Of a stretch of 64,000 nucleotides of DNA, positions 41,137 to 49,399 are shown in pieces. The notes under the pieces are model-generated. The model ran no database searches, was not told the origin of the DNA, and saw only the letters and a program-made list of their open reading frames with translations. Position numbers and translations under genes: made by a program. Numbering within the stretch: position 1 is the stretch's first letter; each line of letters begins with the position of its first letter. Source of the stretch: CAYMRB01 sp964392615 (GTDB lineage Bacteria > Planctomycetota > UBA8108); assembly GCA_964392615.1 (NCBI GenBank), contig CAYMRB010000002.1, positions 9,679-73,678 on the forward strand. The letters are read 5' to 3'.

Positions 41137-44100
41137 ATGTCACGGAGAAGGCTCGTACTGCTTCTAACAGTGTGCGCTTCGTGCGCGTGGGCGACGACGG
41201 CTTCGGCTCTCGACGGCATGAAGGACTCGACGCAGTTTCCCCATGCGCTCGAGTTCGAGACCGACGGTGAGATTCCGTCAGTCGAGGGCGCTGCCGATGG
41301 CTGGCAGGAAACCGTGTGGACCATCGACGGCGCCTCCGCGCCGAGTCTCAGCGTCGCCGGCGGCGTGATGACGGTCGATACCGTCGGCGTCGGCGGCGGG
41401 CACGACCTGCGTCTGCCCGTCGGCACATCGGCGTGGGCTGCGGAGGTCGGTCCGGATACGTCGTACACGTTCGAGGCGCGATTGAAGGTCACCGCGCAGG
41501 GCGGTAGCGATCCGGGCTTCACGTTCTGGCTCGGCAACGGTGTCGCGGCCGAGACGGCGGTCGTGCAAGTGCGCACCGACGAGGTCATGTACGGGCGCAC
41601 GACGCAGGTCCTTCATGAGGGCGACAACGCGGCGGAGTTCGTCACGGTTCGCATCGCCCACGACGGCGAGACCGGGCTGCACACGATCTACCGCAACGGC
41701 GTAGCGATCGGTAGCGACCTCGGCCCGTCCGATCTCCAGCACGGGAACAACTGGGTCATCCTCGTCGACTTCGGCGGTGCCAACGAGGTGGCGGCCGTCG
41801 TCGATTACGTCCGCTGGGACGCGACGGGCGCGTACGAGCCGGACGACGGTACCCGCGACGCGAGCGAGCTCGCGCACAAGCTGCTCTTCGAGACCGACGG
41901 CGAGCTGCCGTCCGTCGAAGGCGCGGCCGACGGTTGGGGCGAGCGCGCCTGGCATACGCTGGCCGGCGTCTCGGCCTCGGGTCGACCGACGCTCGAGGTC
42001 TCGGGCGGCTGGCTGCGGTACGACTCGTTCACCGGTGACGGAACGAGCTCGTCCGGTGGCGAGTGGATTCAGAACGGACGGGGCTCCAGTGCGTGGGCGG
42101 GCGAGGTCGTCGCTGCCGGGGCGTCGTACACCCTCGAGGTCAGCATCCGCGTGACGAGCGCGGCTGGCGGCGGCACGATCCTTTGGGTCGGCAACGGATC
42201 GAACCTCTTGAACCTCAAGGTGAGCACCGACGCGCTCGCCGCCGGTGGCGGTTTCGGCGTGGAGGGGCTGGACAACTCGTCGGCTCCGGTGACGCTTCGC
42301 CTGGCATACGACGCGTCGGCAGGAACCTACGACATCTGGCACGACGAGGCGCTCGTCGGCGACGACGTGACCCCGGCGGATGGCAACGACGACCGGATGA
42401 TCCTGATCGACTGCTGCTCGAGCCTCGCGTCCGCTGGCGAGATCGACTACGTGCGCTGGACGGCCGCGGGAGCCCTCGATCCGTCGACGGCCTCCTCGAC
42501 GTTCGCTCACGCGCTGGAGTTCGAAACCGACGGTGAGCTGCCGCAGTTCGAGGGCGCCGCGGACGGATGGACGATGACCGGCGGCTGGAAGGTCGACGGT
42601 GCGCCGCCGAGCCTCGACGTGGTCGACGGCTTGCTGCAGTTCGATACGTTCACGGTCAACGGCGGCACGGGAGGAGCTCCCGATATCCACATGGAAGGCG
42701 GATCGGCGTGGGAGGCCGAGGTCGTGACGCCCGGAGCGTCGTTCACGCTCGAGGTCGGACTTCGGGTCCTCGATGCGTCGTCGAGCGGTGTCGCGCTGTT
42801 TCTCGGCAGCGGCAGTCGACGTCTGATCCTCAACGTCTCTCCGAGCGCCGTGCTCACCAACTCGGGCGAGGGCACGCTGCACGAGGGGGACAACGCGTCG
42901 GAGCTCGTGGCGATTCGCGTCGGCTTCGACAGCGCGACGGCGCGGCACTACGTGTGGCGCAACGGCATCCTGATTGGCGACGGTCTCGAGGCCCAGGCGC
43001 ATGGTGACGCGCGCTGCATCCTGCTCGACACGTCGAGCGGCTTCGCGATCCGCGGCGAGCTCGACTATGTGTGCTGGGAGGCGGGGCTGTACCCGCCGCC
43101 GGACTCCGGTGAGGACAATGAGGCCCCAGCCCCGCCGACCGGTCTCGTCGCCGAAGCGGGCGTCTCGACCGTGAGTCTCGACTGGGACTCGAACTCGGAA
43201 GACGACGTCGCCGGCTACAACGTCTATCGCTCCGAGACGAGCGGCGGTCCCCACGCTCTCCTCGCCGACGGCGTCGGGCAGAGCGCGTTCGTCGACGACA
43301 CGGTGGCGAACGGAACGGAATACTTCTACGTCGTGACCGCCGTCGACGCTTCCGAGAACGAGTCGGACGCGTCGGACGAGGCGAGCGCGACGCCGGGCTT
43401 CGGCGGGGAAGCTGAGGCGGACGCGTTCGGTCACTGTCTGCACTTCGAGGTCGACGGCGAGCTGCCGAACGTCGAGGGAGTCGCGGACGGCGTGATGCTC
43501 GACGCGAGCTGGAACGCGACGCCGGATGTGCCGCCGACGATGACGGTCTCCGACGGACTGGTGCACTTCGAGTCCGCCCTGCCCGGTCAGCACGCGATCA
43601 CGATGACGGCCGGCTCCGCGTGGAACACCGAGGTCGGCGCCAGCGGCACGTACACGATCGAGGCGAGCCTGAGCGTGACGTCCGCTACGCAGGGTTTCGT
43701 GTTCTGGGTCGAGGGCGGTGGACGTCGATTGATCCTGCGCGTCGACACGAACGGCATCTTCACGTGGGACGGCGCGCAGCTCCACGAGGGCGACAACGCG
43801 TCGCGACTGGTGCTCGTCCGCGTCGGATACGAGCCGATCGGCGGCCTCTACTACGTGTGGCGCAACGGCATCCTGATCGGCGACGGCGTCGCGCCCAGCG
43901 CGTCGACCGGCGACGCCCGCGTCTTCCTGATCGATTGCTGCTCGAGCACTCAGGCGACCGGCGCGATGGACTATCTCTGCTGGGACGCGACCGGCATCTA
44001 TCCGCCGGCGTCGATCGTCGACGAGGTGCCGCCCGCGGCGCCGACGGGCCTCGCGGCCACGGGCGGGATCGGCGCGGTGATGCTCGACTGGGACTCCAAC

Positions 44101-45795
44101 GCCGAGGACGACCTCGCGAGCTACAACGCATACCGCTCCGAGTCGCCCGGCGGCCCGTACGAGCTCATCGCCGAAGGCGTCGGCTCGAGCGACTATGTCG
44201 ATACGACGGCCATCAACGGCACGACGTACCATTACGTCGTCACTGCCGTCGACGGTTCGGACAACGAGTCCGACGCATCGGACGAGGCGAGCGCGGCGCC
44301 GAGCGCGCCCGACGAGCTCGGCGCCTCGACCTTCGCGCACTGCCTGCTGTTCGAGACCAACGGCGAGCTGCCGTCGGTCGAGGGCGCCGGCGATGGGTGG
44401 GCAGAGGACGCGTCGTGGAACCAGAACGATCCGGATCCGCCGACGCTCGCCGTCTTCGGCGGTCGGCTGATCTTCGACTCCGCGCTCGCGGGGCAGCACG
44501 CAATCACGATGTGGGAAGGCTCGGCATGGGAAGCGGAGATCGACGCGAGCGTGTCGTACACCATGGAGCTCGACGTCAAGGTGAACGCGAGCGCCGGCGA
44601 CGCTTCGGGCGTGACCGTGTGGCTCGCCAACGGCAGCACGCGATTGATCCTGCGCGTCGACACGAACGGTGTCTACACGTGGGCGGGCGATGAGCTCGAC
44701 GCGAGCGACAACTCGGCCGAGTTCGCGACGATCCGCGTCGGCTACGATGCGCTCGGCGGTCTGTACTACGTGTGGCGCAACGGCGTGCTGATCGGGGATG
44801 GCGTGCCGCCCAGCGGCAGTACTGCGCGCACGGCCGTGTTCCTGATCGACTGCTGCACGTCGGTGCAGGTCACCGGCGAGTTCGACTCGGTGTGCTGGAC
44901 GGCCGACGGCATCTACGGGCCGGACCTCACGGCGCCGGATGCGCCGACCGGTCTCGGTGCCACTGGCGGTGAAGGCGAGGTTGCGCTCGACTGGGACGAC
45001 AACGCCGACGCGGACCTCGCGGCCTACGATGTGCTGCGATCCGAGATGGCCGGTGGGCCGTACGACGTGATCGCAAGCGATGTCGCGACGAGCTCGTACG
45101 TCGATACGGACGTCGTCAACGGCACGACGTACCACTACGTCGTCGTCGCCGTCGACACGAGCGGCAATCTCTCCGGCGCTTCGAACGAGGCGTCGGCGAC
45201 TCCGGAGGACGTCACCGCGCCGAGCGCGCCTACGGGGCTCATGGCGGTCGGCGGTGACGCGGAGGTCATTCTCGACTGGGACGACAACGCCGAGGCTGAC
45301 CTCGCGAGCTACAGCGTGCTGCGCTCGGAGACGACCGGCGGGCCGTACACCGAGGTCGCGAGCGGCCTCGCGACGAGCGATTGGGTCGATACCGCCGTCG
45401 TGAACGGTACGACGTACTACTACGTGGTGACGGCTACAGACACGGCGGACAACGAGTCCGACGAGTCGGTCGAAGCCGAAGCGACGCCGCTCGAGCCTGG
45501 CGGCCTCCAGCTGCCCGGCGACTGCAACCAGGACGGCGAGGTCGATGTGTCGGACGCTCTCTGCCTGTTCGGCTTCCTGTTCACCGGCGTGACTCCGGAG
45601 CTGCCCTGCGGCGATGGCTCGATTGACGATCCTGCGAACCTCACTCTGTTGAACTACAACGCTGGCACGGACCAGCAGCTCGACATCTCCGACGGCATCG
45701 CCGCGCTGGGCTACCTGTTCCTCGGCGGCCCGCCGCACGCCCTCGGTGAGGAGTGCATCCGCATCGTCGACTGTGCGGACGTCTGTACCCCTTGA
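41137..45795 (+). CDS. Giant secreted modular protein A: five LamG-like modules, FnIII domains, dockerin repeats
   Basis: This roughly 1552-residue exported protein starts at 41137 with GAGAGG 9 nt upstream (ATG at 41128 has no spacing) and a signal peptide (RRLVLLLTVCASCAWATTASA). It has five ~200-residue modules beginning F/L-x-H-x-L-x-F-E-x-D/N-G-E (41236, 41869, 42502, 43426, 44332), each ending near D-Y/S-V/L-C/R-W. Fibronectin III domains follow modules 3, 4 and 5 (one, one and two; for example PPTGLVAEAGVSTVSLDWDS). The C-terminus (45505-45780) is a dockerin-like pair (GDCNQDGEVDVSDALCLFGFLF, DISDGIAALGYLFLGGPP). No catalytic motif is seen. It is probably a surface adhesin, glycan-binding or matrix protein. 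Confidence 0.85.
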   Translation: MSRRRLVLLLTVCASCAWATTASALDGMKDSTQFPHALEFETDGEIPSVEGAADGWQETVWTIDGASAPSLSVAGGVMTVDTVGVGGGHDLRLPVGTSAWAAEVGPDTSYTFEARLKVTAQGGSDPGFTFWLGNGVAAETAVVQVRTDEVMYGRTTQVLHEGDNAAEFVTVRIAHDGETGLHTIYRNGVAIGSDLGPSDLQHGNNWVILVDFGGANEVAAVVDYVRWDATGAYEPDDGTRDASELAHKLLFETDGELPSVEGAADGWGERAWHTLAGVSASGRPTLEVSGGWLRYDSFTGDGTSSSGGEWIQNGRGSSAWAGEVVAAGASYTLEVSIRVTSAAGGGTILWVGNGSNLLNLKVSTDALAAGGGFGVEGLDNSSAPVTLRLAYDASAGTYDIWHDEALVGDDVTPADGNDDRMILIDCCSSLASAGEIDYVRWTAAGALDPSTASSTFAHALEFETDGELPQFEGAADGWTMTGGWKVDGAPPSLDVVDGLLQFDTFTVNGGTGGAPDIHMEGGSAWEAEVVTPGASFTLEVGLRVLDASSSGVALFLGSGSRRLILNVSPSAVLTNSGEGTLHEGDNASELVAIRVGFDSATARHYVWRNGILIGDGLEAQAHGDARCILLDTSSGFAIRGELDYVCWEAGLYPPPDSGEDNEAPAPPTGLVAEAGVSTVSLDWDSNSEDDVAGYNVYRSETSGGPHALLADGVGQSAFVDDTVANGTEYFYVVTAVDASENESDASDEASATPGFGGEAEADAFGHCLHFEVDGELPNVEGVADGVMLDASWNATPDVPPTMTVSDGLVHFESALPGQHAITMTAGSAWNTEVGASGTYTIEASLSVTSATQGFVFWVEGGGRRLILRVDTNGIFTWDGAQLHEGDNASRLVLVRVGYEPIGGLYYVWRNGILIGDGVAPSASTGDARVFLIDCCSSTQATGAMDYLCWDATGIYPPASIVDEVPPAAPTGLAATGGIGAVMLDWDSNAEDDLASYNAYRSESPGGPYELIAEGVGSSDYVDTTAINGTTYHYVVTAVDGSDNESDASDEASAAPSAPDELGASTFAHCLLFETNGELPSVEGAGDGWAEDASWNQNDPDPPTLAVFGGRLIFDSALAGQHAITMWEGSAWEAEIDASVSYTMELDVKVNASAGDASGVTVWLANGSTRLILRVDTNGVYTWAGDELDASDNSAEFATIRVGYDALGGLYYVWRNGVLIGDGVPPSGSTARTAVFLIDCCTSVQVTGEFDSVCWTADGIYGPDLTAPDAPTGLGATGGEGEVALDWDDNADADLAAYDVLRSEMAGGPYDVIASDVATSSYVDTDVVNGTTYHYVVVAVDTSGNLSGASNEASATPEDVTAPSAPTGLMAVGGDAEVILDWDDNAEADLASYSVLRSETTGGPYTEVASGLATSDWVDTAVVNGTTYYYVVTATDTADNESDESVEAEATPLEPGGLQLPGDCNQDGEVDVSDALCLFGFLFTGVTPELPCGDGSIDDPANLTLLNYNAGTDQQLDISDGIAALGYLFLGGPPHALGEECIRIVDCADVCTP
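41236..44926 (+). repeat. Five copies of a ~200-residue LamG-like module (protein A)
   Basis: Copies begin at about 41236, 41869, 42502, 43426 and 44332, each about 600-630 bp. Shared protein motifs in order: HxLxFExDGExPxxEGxADGW, SAWxxEV, YTxEVxxxV, LxxGSxxxxLxV, LHEGDNAxE, YxVWRNGxLIGDG, LIDCCSS or a variant, and DYVCWDAxGxYxPP. Copies 1 and 3 lack the adjacent Cys pair. DNA identity between copies is clearly partial, so these are old protein-level repeats. Confidence 0.85.
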
Positions 45796-45809
45796 CGAAC
45801 GAGGAGAAC

Positions 45810-45845
45810 GAGCCGCGGCGCCTTCTTCCAGCGGGCGCCCGGCTC
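45810..45845 (+). terminator. Strong intergenic hairpin between giant genes A and B
   Basis: Left arm 45810-45822 (GAGCCGCGGCGCC) and right arm 45834-45845 (GGCGCCCGGCTC) form 12 base pairs with one bulged base and an 11-nt loop. It sits 15 nt after the stop of protein A and 36 nt before protein B. There is no T-run, so it may attenuate or stabilise rather than fully terminate. Confidence 0.5.
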
Positions 45846-45880
45846 GCAATCCCTTCCGAATGATCCCGAAAGGAAACGAC

Positions 45881-48800
45881 ATGTCGATCCCACGACGACT
45901 CCTGGCGGTATCGATCGGCTTCGTGCTGACGATGCCGTGCTATGCGGGCTTCGAGCGGGCCGAGTCGATCGACTTCGAGCACTTTCTCGAGTTCGAAGAC
46001 GATGGCGTCTTGCCGTCGGCCGAGGGCCTCGCGGATGGTTGGCTCGAGGATGCGGTCTGGAACATCGACGGCGACACGCCTCCGATGCTGAGCGTCGCTG
46101 ACGGTTTGCTACGCTTCCAGTCCGTCCCGGCGGGCCAGCAGTCCATCACCATGTGGGGCGGCTCGGCGTGGGAGACGGAGGTGACTCCGGAGACGTCGTA
46201 CACGATGGAGGTACGCGTCCGCGTGCTCGCGGCTGGCGGCGCGCAGCCGGGCGTGGTTCTGTGGCTCGCGAACGGTCAGAGACGATTGATTCTCCGCGTC
46301 GGCGTCGACGGGCTCTTCACGTGGGGGGGCGAGCAGCTCGACGCAGGCGACAACTCGACCGACTTCGTCACGATTCGCGTCGCCTATCATGCTGCCAGCG
46401 CCACGTATTGGGTTTGGCGTAACGACGTCCTGGTTGGCAATCGCGTGCCGGACAGCGGCGCAGCCGCCCAGGGGCGGACGGCGGTCTTTCTGATCGACTG
46501 CTGCACGTCGGTCGAGGTCGAAGGCGAGCTCGACTGGGTGCGCTGGGACGCGACCGAGGCCTTCGCGCCTCCCGCCGATCCGGACGACGAAACCGCACCT
46601 CCGGCGCCGACGGGCCTCGCCGCGGTCGGCGAGGACGGTCGCGTGCTGCTCGACTGGGACGACAACACCGACGACGAGTTCGTGTGTTATGCCCTCTACC
46701 GTTCCGAAGACGCGGGCGGCCCGTTCGACCTCGTCGACGACGCTCTCTTCACGAGCGAGGCGATCGACACGGATGTCGCGAATGGCACGACGTACCACTA
46801 CGTCGTCCGCGCGGTCGACGCGAACGACAACGAGTCGGACGAGTCGAACGAGGCGAACGCGACGCCGTCGTCGGGCGTCGACGTGACGGCTCCGGAGATG
46901 CCGGTCGGCCTCATCGCGACGTCGCGCGGCGGCGCGATCTTCCTCGACTGGAACGACAACCTCGAGGGCGACCTCGCCGGCTACATCGTCAGTCGCTCGG
47001 AGGTCGCCGGCGGCCCGTACGCCGTCCTCGCGGACGACGTGACGATCAGCGAGTTCGAGGATGACGCCGTCGCGGCGCAGACGCGTTACTACTACATCGT
47101 CGCGGCGTACGACGATGCGGACAATGCGTCCGACCCGACGCCGGAGGTCAGCTCCATCGTCACGATCGGTATCGACGACGAGATCGAGAAGGAGGCGGAG
47201 GACTTCCCGCACAAGCTGCTCTTCGACGTCGACGGGCTTCTGCCGACCGAGGAGGGAGCCGATGACGGCTGGACGATGGAGGCGTTCAACATCGGCGAGG
47301 GTGCGGCGCCGCCGAGCGTCGACGTGGTCGACGGACACCTCGCCTTCGAGACGGTTCTCGCCGGCCAATGGTCGCTGACGAACAACGGCGGCGCGTGGAC
47401 GGCGGAGATCGACCCCACCGTGTCGTACACGTTCGAGGTCGCCATTCGGGTCACCGCTGCCAGCGGCGGAGTCCCGGGCGCGGTGATGTGGCTCGCCAAC
47501 GGTCAGGAGCGTCTGGTCCTCGTCATCGGCACGGACAGCGTTTCGACGTGGTCCGGCACCCAACTTCACGAAGGGGACAACTCCACGGAGTTCGTGTCGT
47601 TTCGCATCGCGTACGATGCCGCGAGCGGGCTGTACTTCGTCTGGCGGGACGGAGCCCTGATCGGCACGGAGATCCCCGCCGACGCCGCGGACGGTCGCAC
47701 GGCCCTCTTCCTGCTCGACTGCTGTTCGACCGTGCAAGCGGCCGGCGAGGTCGACTACGTGTGCTGGGACGCCTCGGGTGCGTACTGGCCGCCGGTCGAC
47801 GAAGGCGACGTGACAGCTCCCGACGCACCGACGGGTCTCGCCGCGGTGGCCGAGGAGTCGCGCGTCACGTTGAGCTGGGAGGAGAATTCGGAGCCGGATC
47901 TCGGCTCGTACCAGGTGGGACGCAGCGAGGACTCCGGCGGCCCGTACGAGATCATCGCCGAGACGGGAGCGACGTCGTACGACGACGAGGCCGTCGTCAA
48001 CGGGACGACGTACTTCTATGTCGTCTACGCCGTCGACGTGAACCGCAACGTTTCGGATCCGTCCGACGAGGTCGAGGCCACGCCGGAGGAAGGTGTCGAC
48101 CTCACGGCGCCGGCGGCACCGACGGGCCTGCGCGCCGTGGTGACGCAGTTTGCCGAGGTCGCGCTGAGCTGGAATCTCGGCCCGGAGTTCGACCTCGACA
48201 CGTACAACGTGTACCGATCCGAAACGGCCGGTGGGCCGTACGATATCATCGCCGAGGCGCTTTCGTTCTTCGAGGCCTCGTACACCGACGATGCCGTCGA
48301 CCTGGGGACCACGTACTACTACGTCGTCACGGCGGTCGATGTGTCAGGCAACGAGTCCGAGTACTCGGCAGAAGAGAGCGCCACACCGGAGGAGTTCGAG
48401 GGCTTCCCGGAGCGCGACGCGATGACCTTTGCGCACAAGCTCCTCTTCGAGGACGACGGCGTGCTACCGTCGGTCGAAGGAGCGGACGACGGCTGGGCCG
48501 AGGACGCCGCGTGGAACATCGGCGGTGACGTGGCCCCGTCGCTCGACGTGGTCGACGGGCTGCTGCAGTTCGAGTCGGTCCTGCCCGGACAGCAGTCGAT
48601 CAAGCTGGAGGCCGGTTCGGCCTGGGCGGCCGAGGTCGATCCGGAGACGTCGTACACGTTCGAGGTGGGCCTGCGCATGATTGCGACGGATGCTCCGAAT
48701 CCGGGCGCCTCCCTGTGGTTCGCCAACGGCGGGACACGGTTGATTCTGCGCGTTGATCTGAACGGTCTGTACACGTGGTCCGGTCAGCAGCTCAGTGACG

Positions 48801-49336
48801 AGGACAACACGGCGGACTTCGTGGCCCTCCGCGTCGCGTACGACGCCGCCCGCGGCGTGTACTTCGTCTGGCGCAACGAGGTCCTGGTCGGCGACGCGTT
48901 GCCCGAGGATGCCGCGGCAGCGGGTGGCCGGACGGCGGTCTTCCTGATCGACTGCTGCACGAGCGTCCAGGCGCAAGGCGAGTTCGACTACGTGTGCTGG
49001 GACGCGACCGGCGCCTACGCCCCCGGTGACGGCGGCGAGGAGCGGCCGCAGTTCCGTCGCGGCGATGCCGACGCGAGCGGTCTCCTTCAGCTCAACGATG
49101 CGATCTTCGTGTTCAACTTCCTGTTCCTCGGCGGCCCGGACACGACGTGTCAGGAGGCCGCCGACGCGGACAATAACAACCGGGTCGAGCTGACCGACGG
49201 TATCCGCGTGCTGAACTTCCTGTTCACCGGCGGACCGCCGCCTGTCGATCCCGGCCCGACCGACTGCGGCACCGATTCCGACGCGCCGGGCTCGCCGGGT
49301 GATCTCGGCTGCGTCGAGTACGAAGCCTGTCCCTGA
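45881..49336 (+). CDS. Giant secreted modular protein B: three LamG-like modules, four FnIII domains, dockerin-like repeats
   Basis: This 1151-residue exported protein has a ribosome site (AAAGGA, 7 nt) and signal peptide (LLAVSIGFVLTMPCYA). The order is module (45974), two fibronectin III domains, module (47204), two fibronectin III domains, module (48428), then a C-terminal dockerin-like pair (49045-49230: GDADASGLLQLNDAIFVFNFLF and DADNNNRVELTDGIRVLNFLFTGGPPP) and a short Cys-containing tail. The modules carry FLIDCCTS or FLLDCCST. FnIII repeats keep the pattern APTGLxA...LDWxxN...YxVxRSExxGGPY...GTTYxYVVxAVD. No enzyme motif is visible. It follows protein A in the same direction after 85 nt and is clearly its paralogue. 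Confidence 0.85.
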   Translation: MSIPRRLLAVSIGFVLTMPCYAGFERAESIDFEHFLEFEDDGVLPSAEGLADGWLEDAVWNIDGDTPPMLSVADGLLRFQSVPAGQQSITMWGGSAWETEVTPETSYTMEVRVRVLAAGGAQPGVVLWLANGQRRLILRVGVDGLFTWGGEQLDAGDNSTDFVTIRVAYHAASATYWVWRNDVLVGNRVPDSGAAAQGRTAVFLIDCCTSVEVEGELDWVRWDATEAFAPPADPDDETAPPAPTGLAAVGEDGRVLLDWDDNTDDEFVCYALYRSEDAGGPFDLVDDALFTSEAIDTDVANGTTYHYVVRAVDANDNESDESNEANATPSSGVDVTAPEMPVGLIATSRGGAIFLDWNDNLEGDLAGYIVSRSEVAGGPYAVLADDVTISEFEDDAVAAQTRYYYIVAAYDDADNASDPTPEVSSIVTIGIDDEIEKEAEDFPHKLLFDVDGLLPTEEGADDGWTMEAFNIGEGAAPPSVDVVDGHLAFETVLAGQWSLTNNGGAWTAEIDPTVSYTFEVAIRVTAASGGVPGAVMWLANGQERLVLVIGTDSVSTWSGTQLHEGDNSTEFVSFRIAYDAASGLYFVWRDGALIGTEIPADAADGRTALFLLDCCSTVQAAGEVDYVCWDASGAYWPPVDEGDVTAPDAPTGLAAVAEESRVTLSWEENSEPDLGSYQVGRSEDSGGPYEIIAETGATSYDDEAVVNGTTYFYVVYAVDVNRNVSDPSDEVEATPEEGVDLTAPAAPTGLRAVVTQFAEVALSWNLGPEFDLDTYNVYRSETAGGPYDIIAEALSFFEASYTDDAVDLGTTYYYVVTAVDVSGNESEYSAEESATPEEFEGFPERDAMTFAHKLLFEDDGVLPSVEGADDGWAEDAAWNIGGDVAPSLDVVDGLLQFESVLPGQQSIKLEAGSAWAAEVDPETSYTFEVGLRMIATDAPNPGASLWFANGGTRLILRVDLNGLYTWSGQQLSDEDNTADFVALRVAYDAARGVYFVWRNEVLVGDALPEDAAAAGGRTAVFLIDCCTSVQAQGEFDYVCWDATGAYAPGDGGEERPQFRRGDADASGLLQLNDAIFVFNFLFLGGPDTTCQEAADADNNNRVELTDGIRVLNFLFTGGPPPVDPGPTDCGTDSDAPGSPGDLGCVEYEACP
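45974..49030 (+). repeat. Three further copies of the LamG-like module (protein B)
   Basis: Copies begin at about 45974, 47204 and 48428. They keep the same ordered motifs as in protein A, including the LIDCC pair in all three. They alternate with paired fibronectin III domains, giving a regular higher-order repeat (module-Fn-Fn-module-Fn-Fn-module). Confidence 0.85.
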
Positions 49337-49399
49337 TTCGGCCGCCGTTGCAGAGCGATCGCGATGGCCGTGATCGATCCTACGAGAATCGATAGCGAC

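Noticed and set aside
41278..45882. A 1534-codon open frame on the minus strand opposite giant protein A
   Set aside because: It has no recognisable domain or signal and mirrors the repeats of the plus-strand gene. High GC third positions leave the opposite strand free of stops, so it is a shadow.
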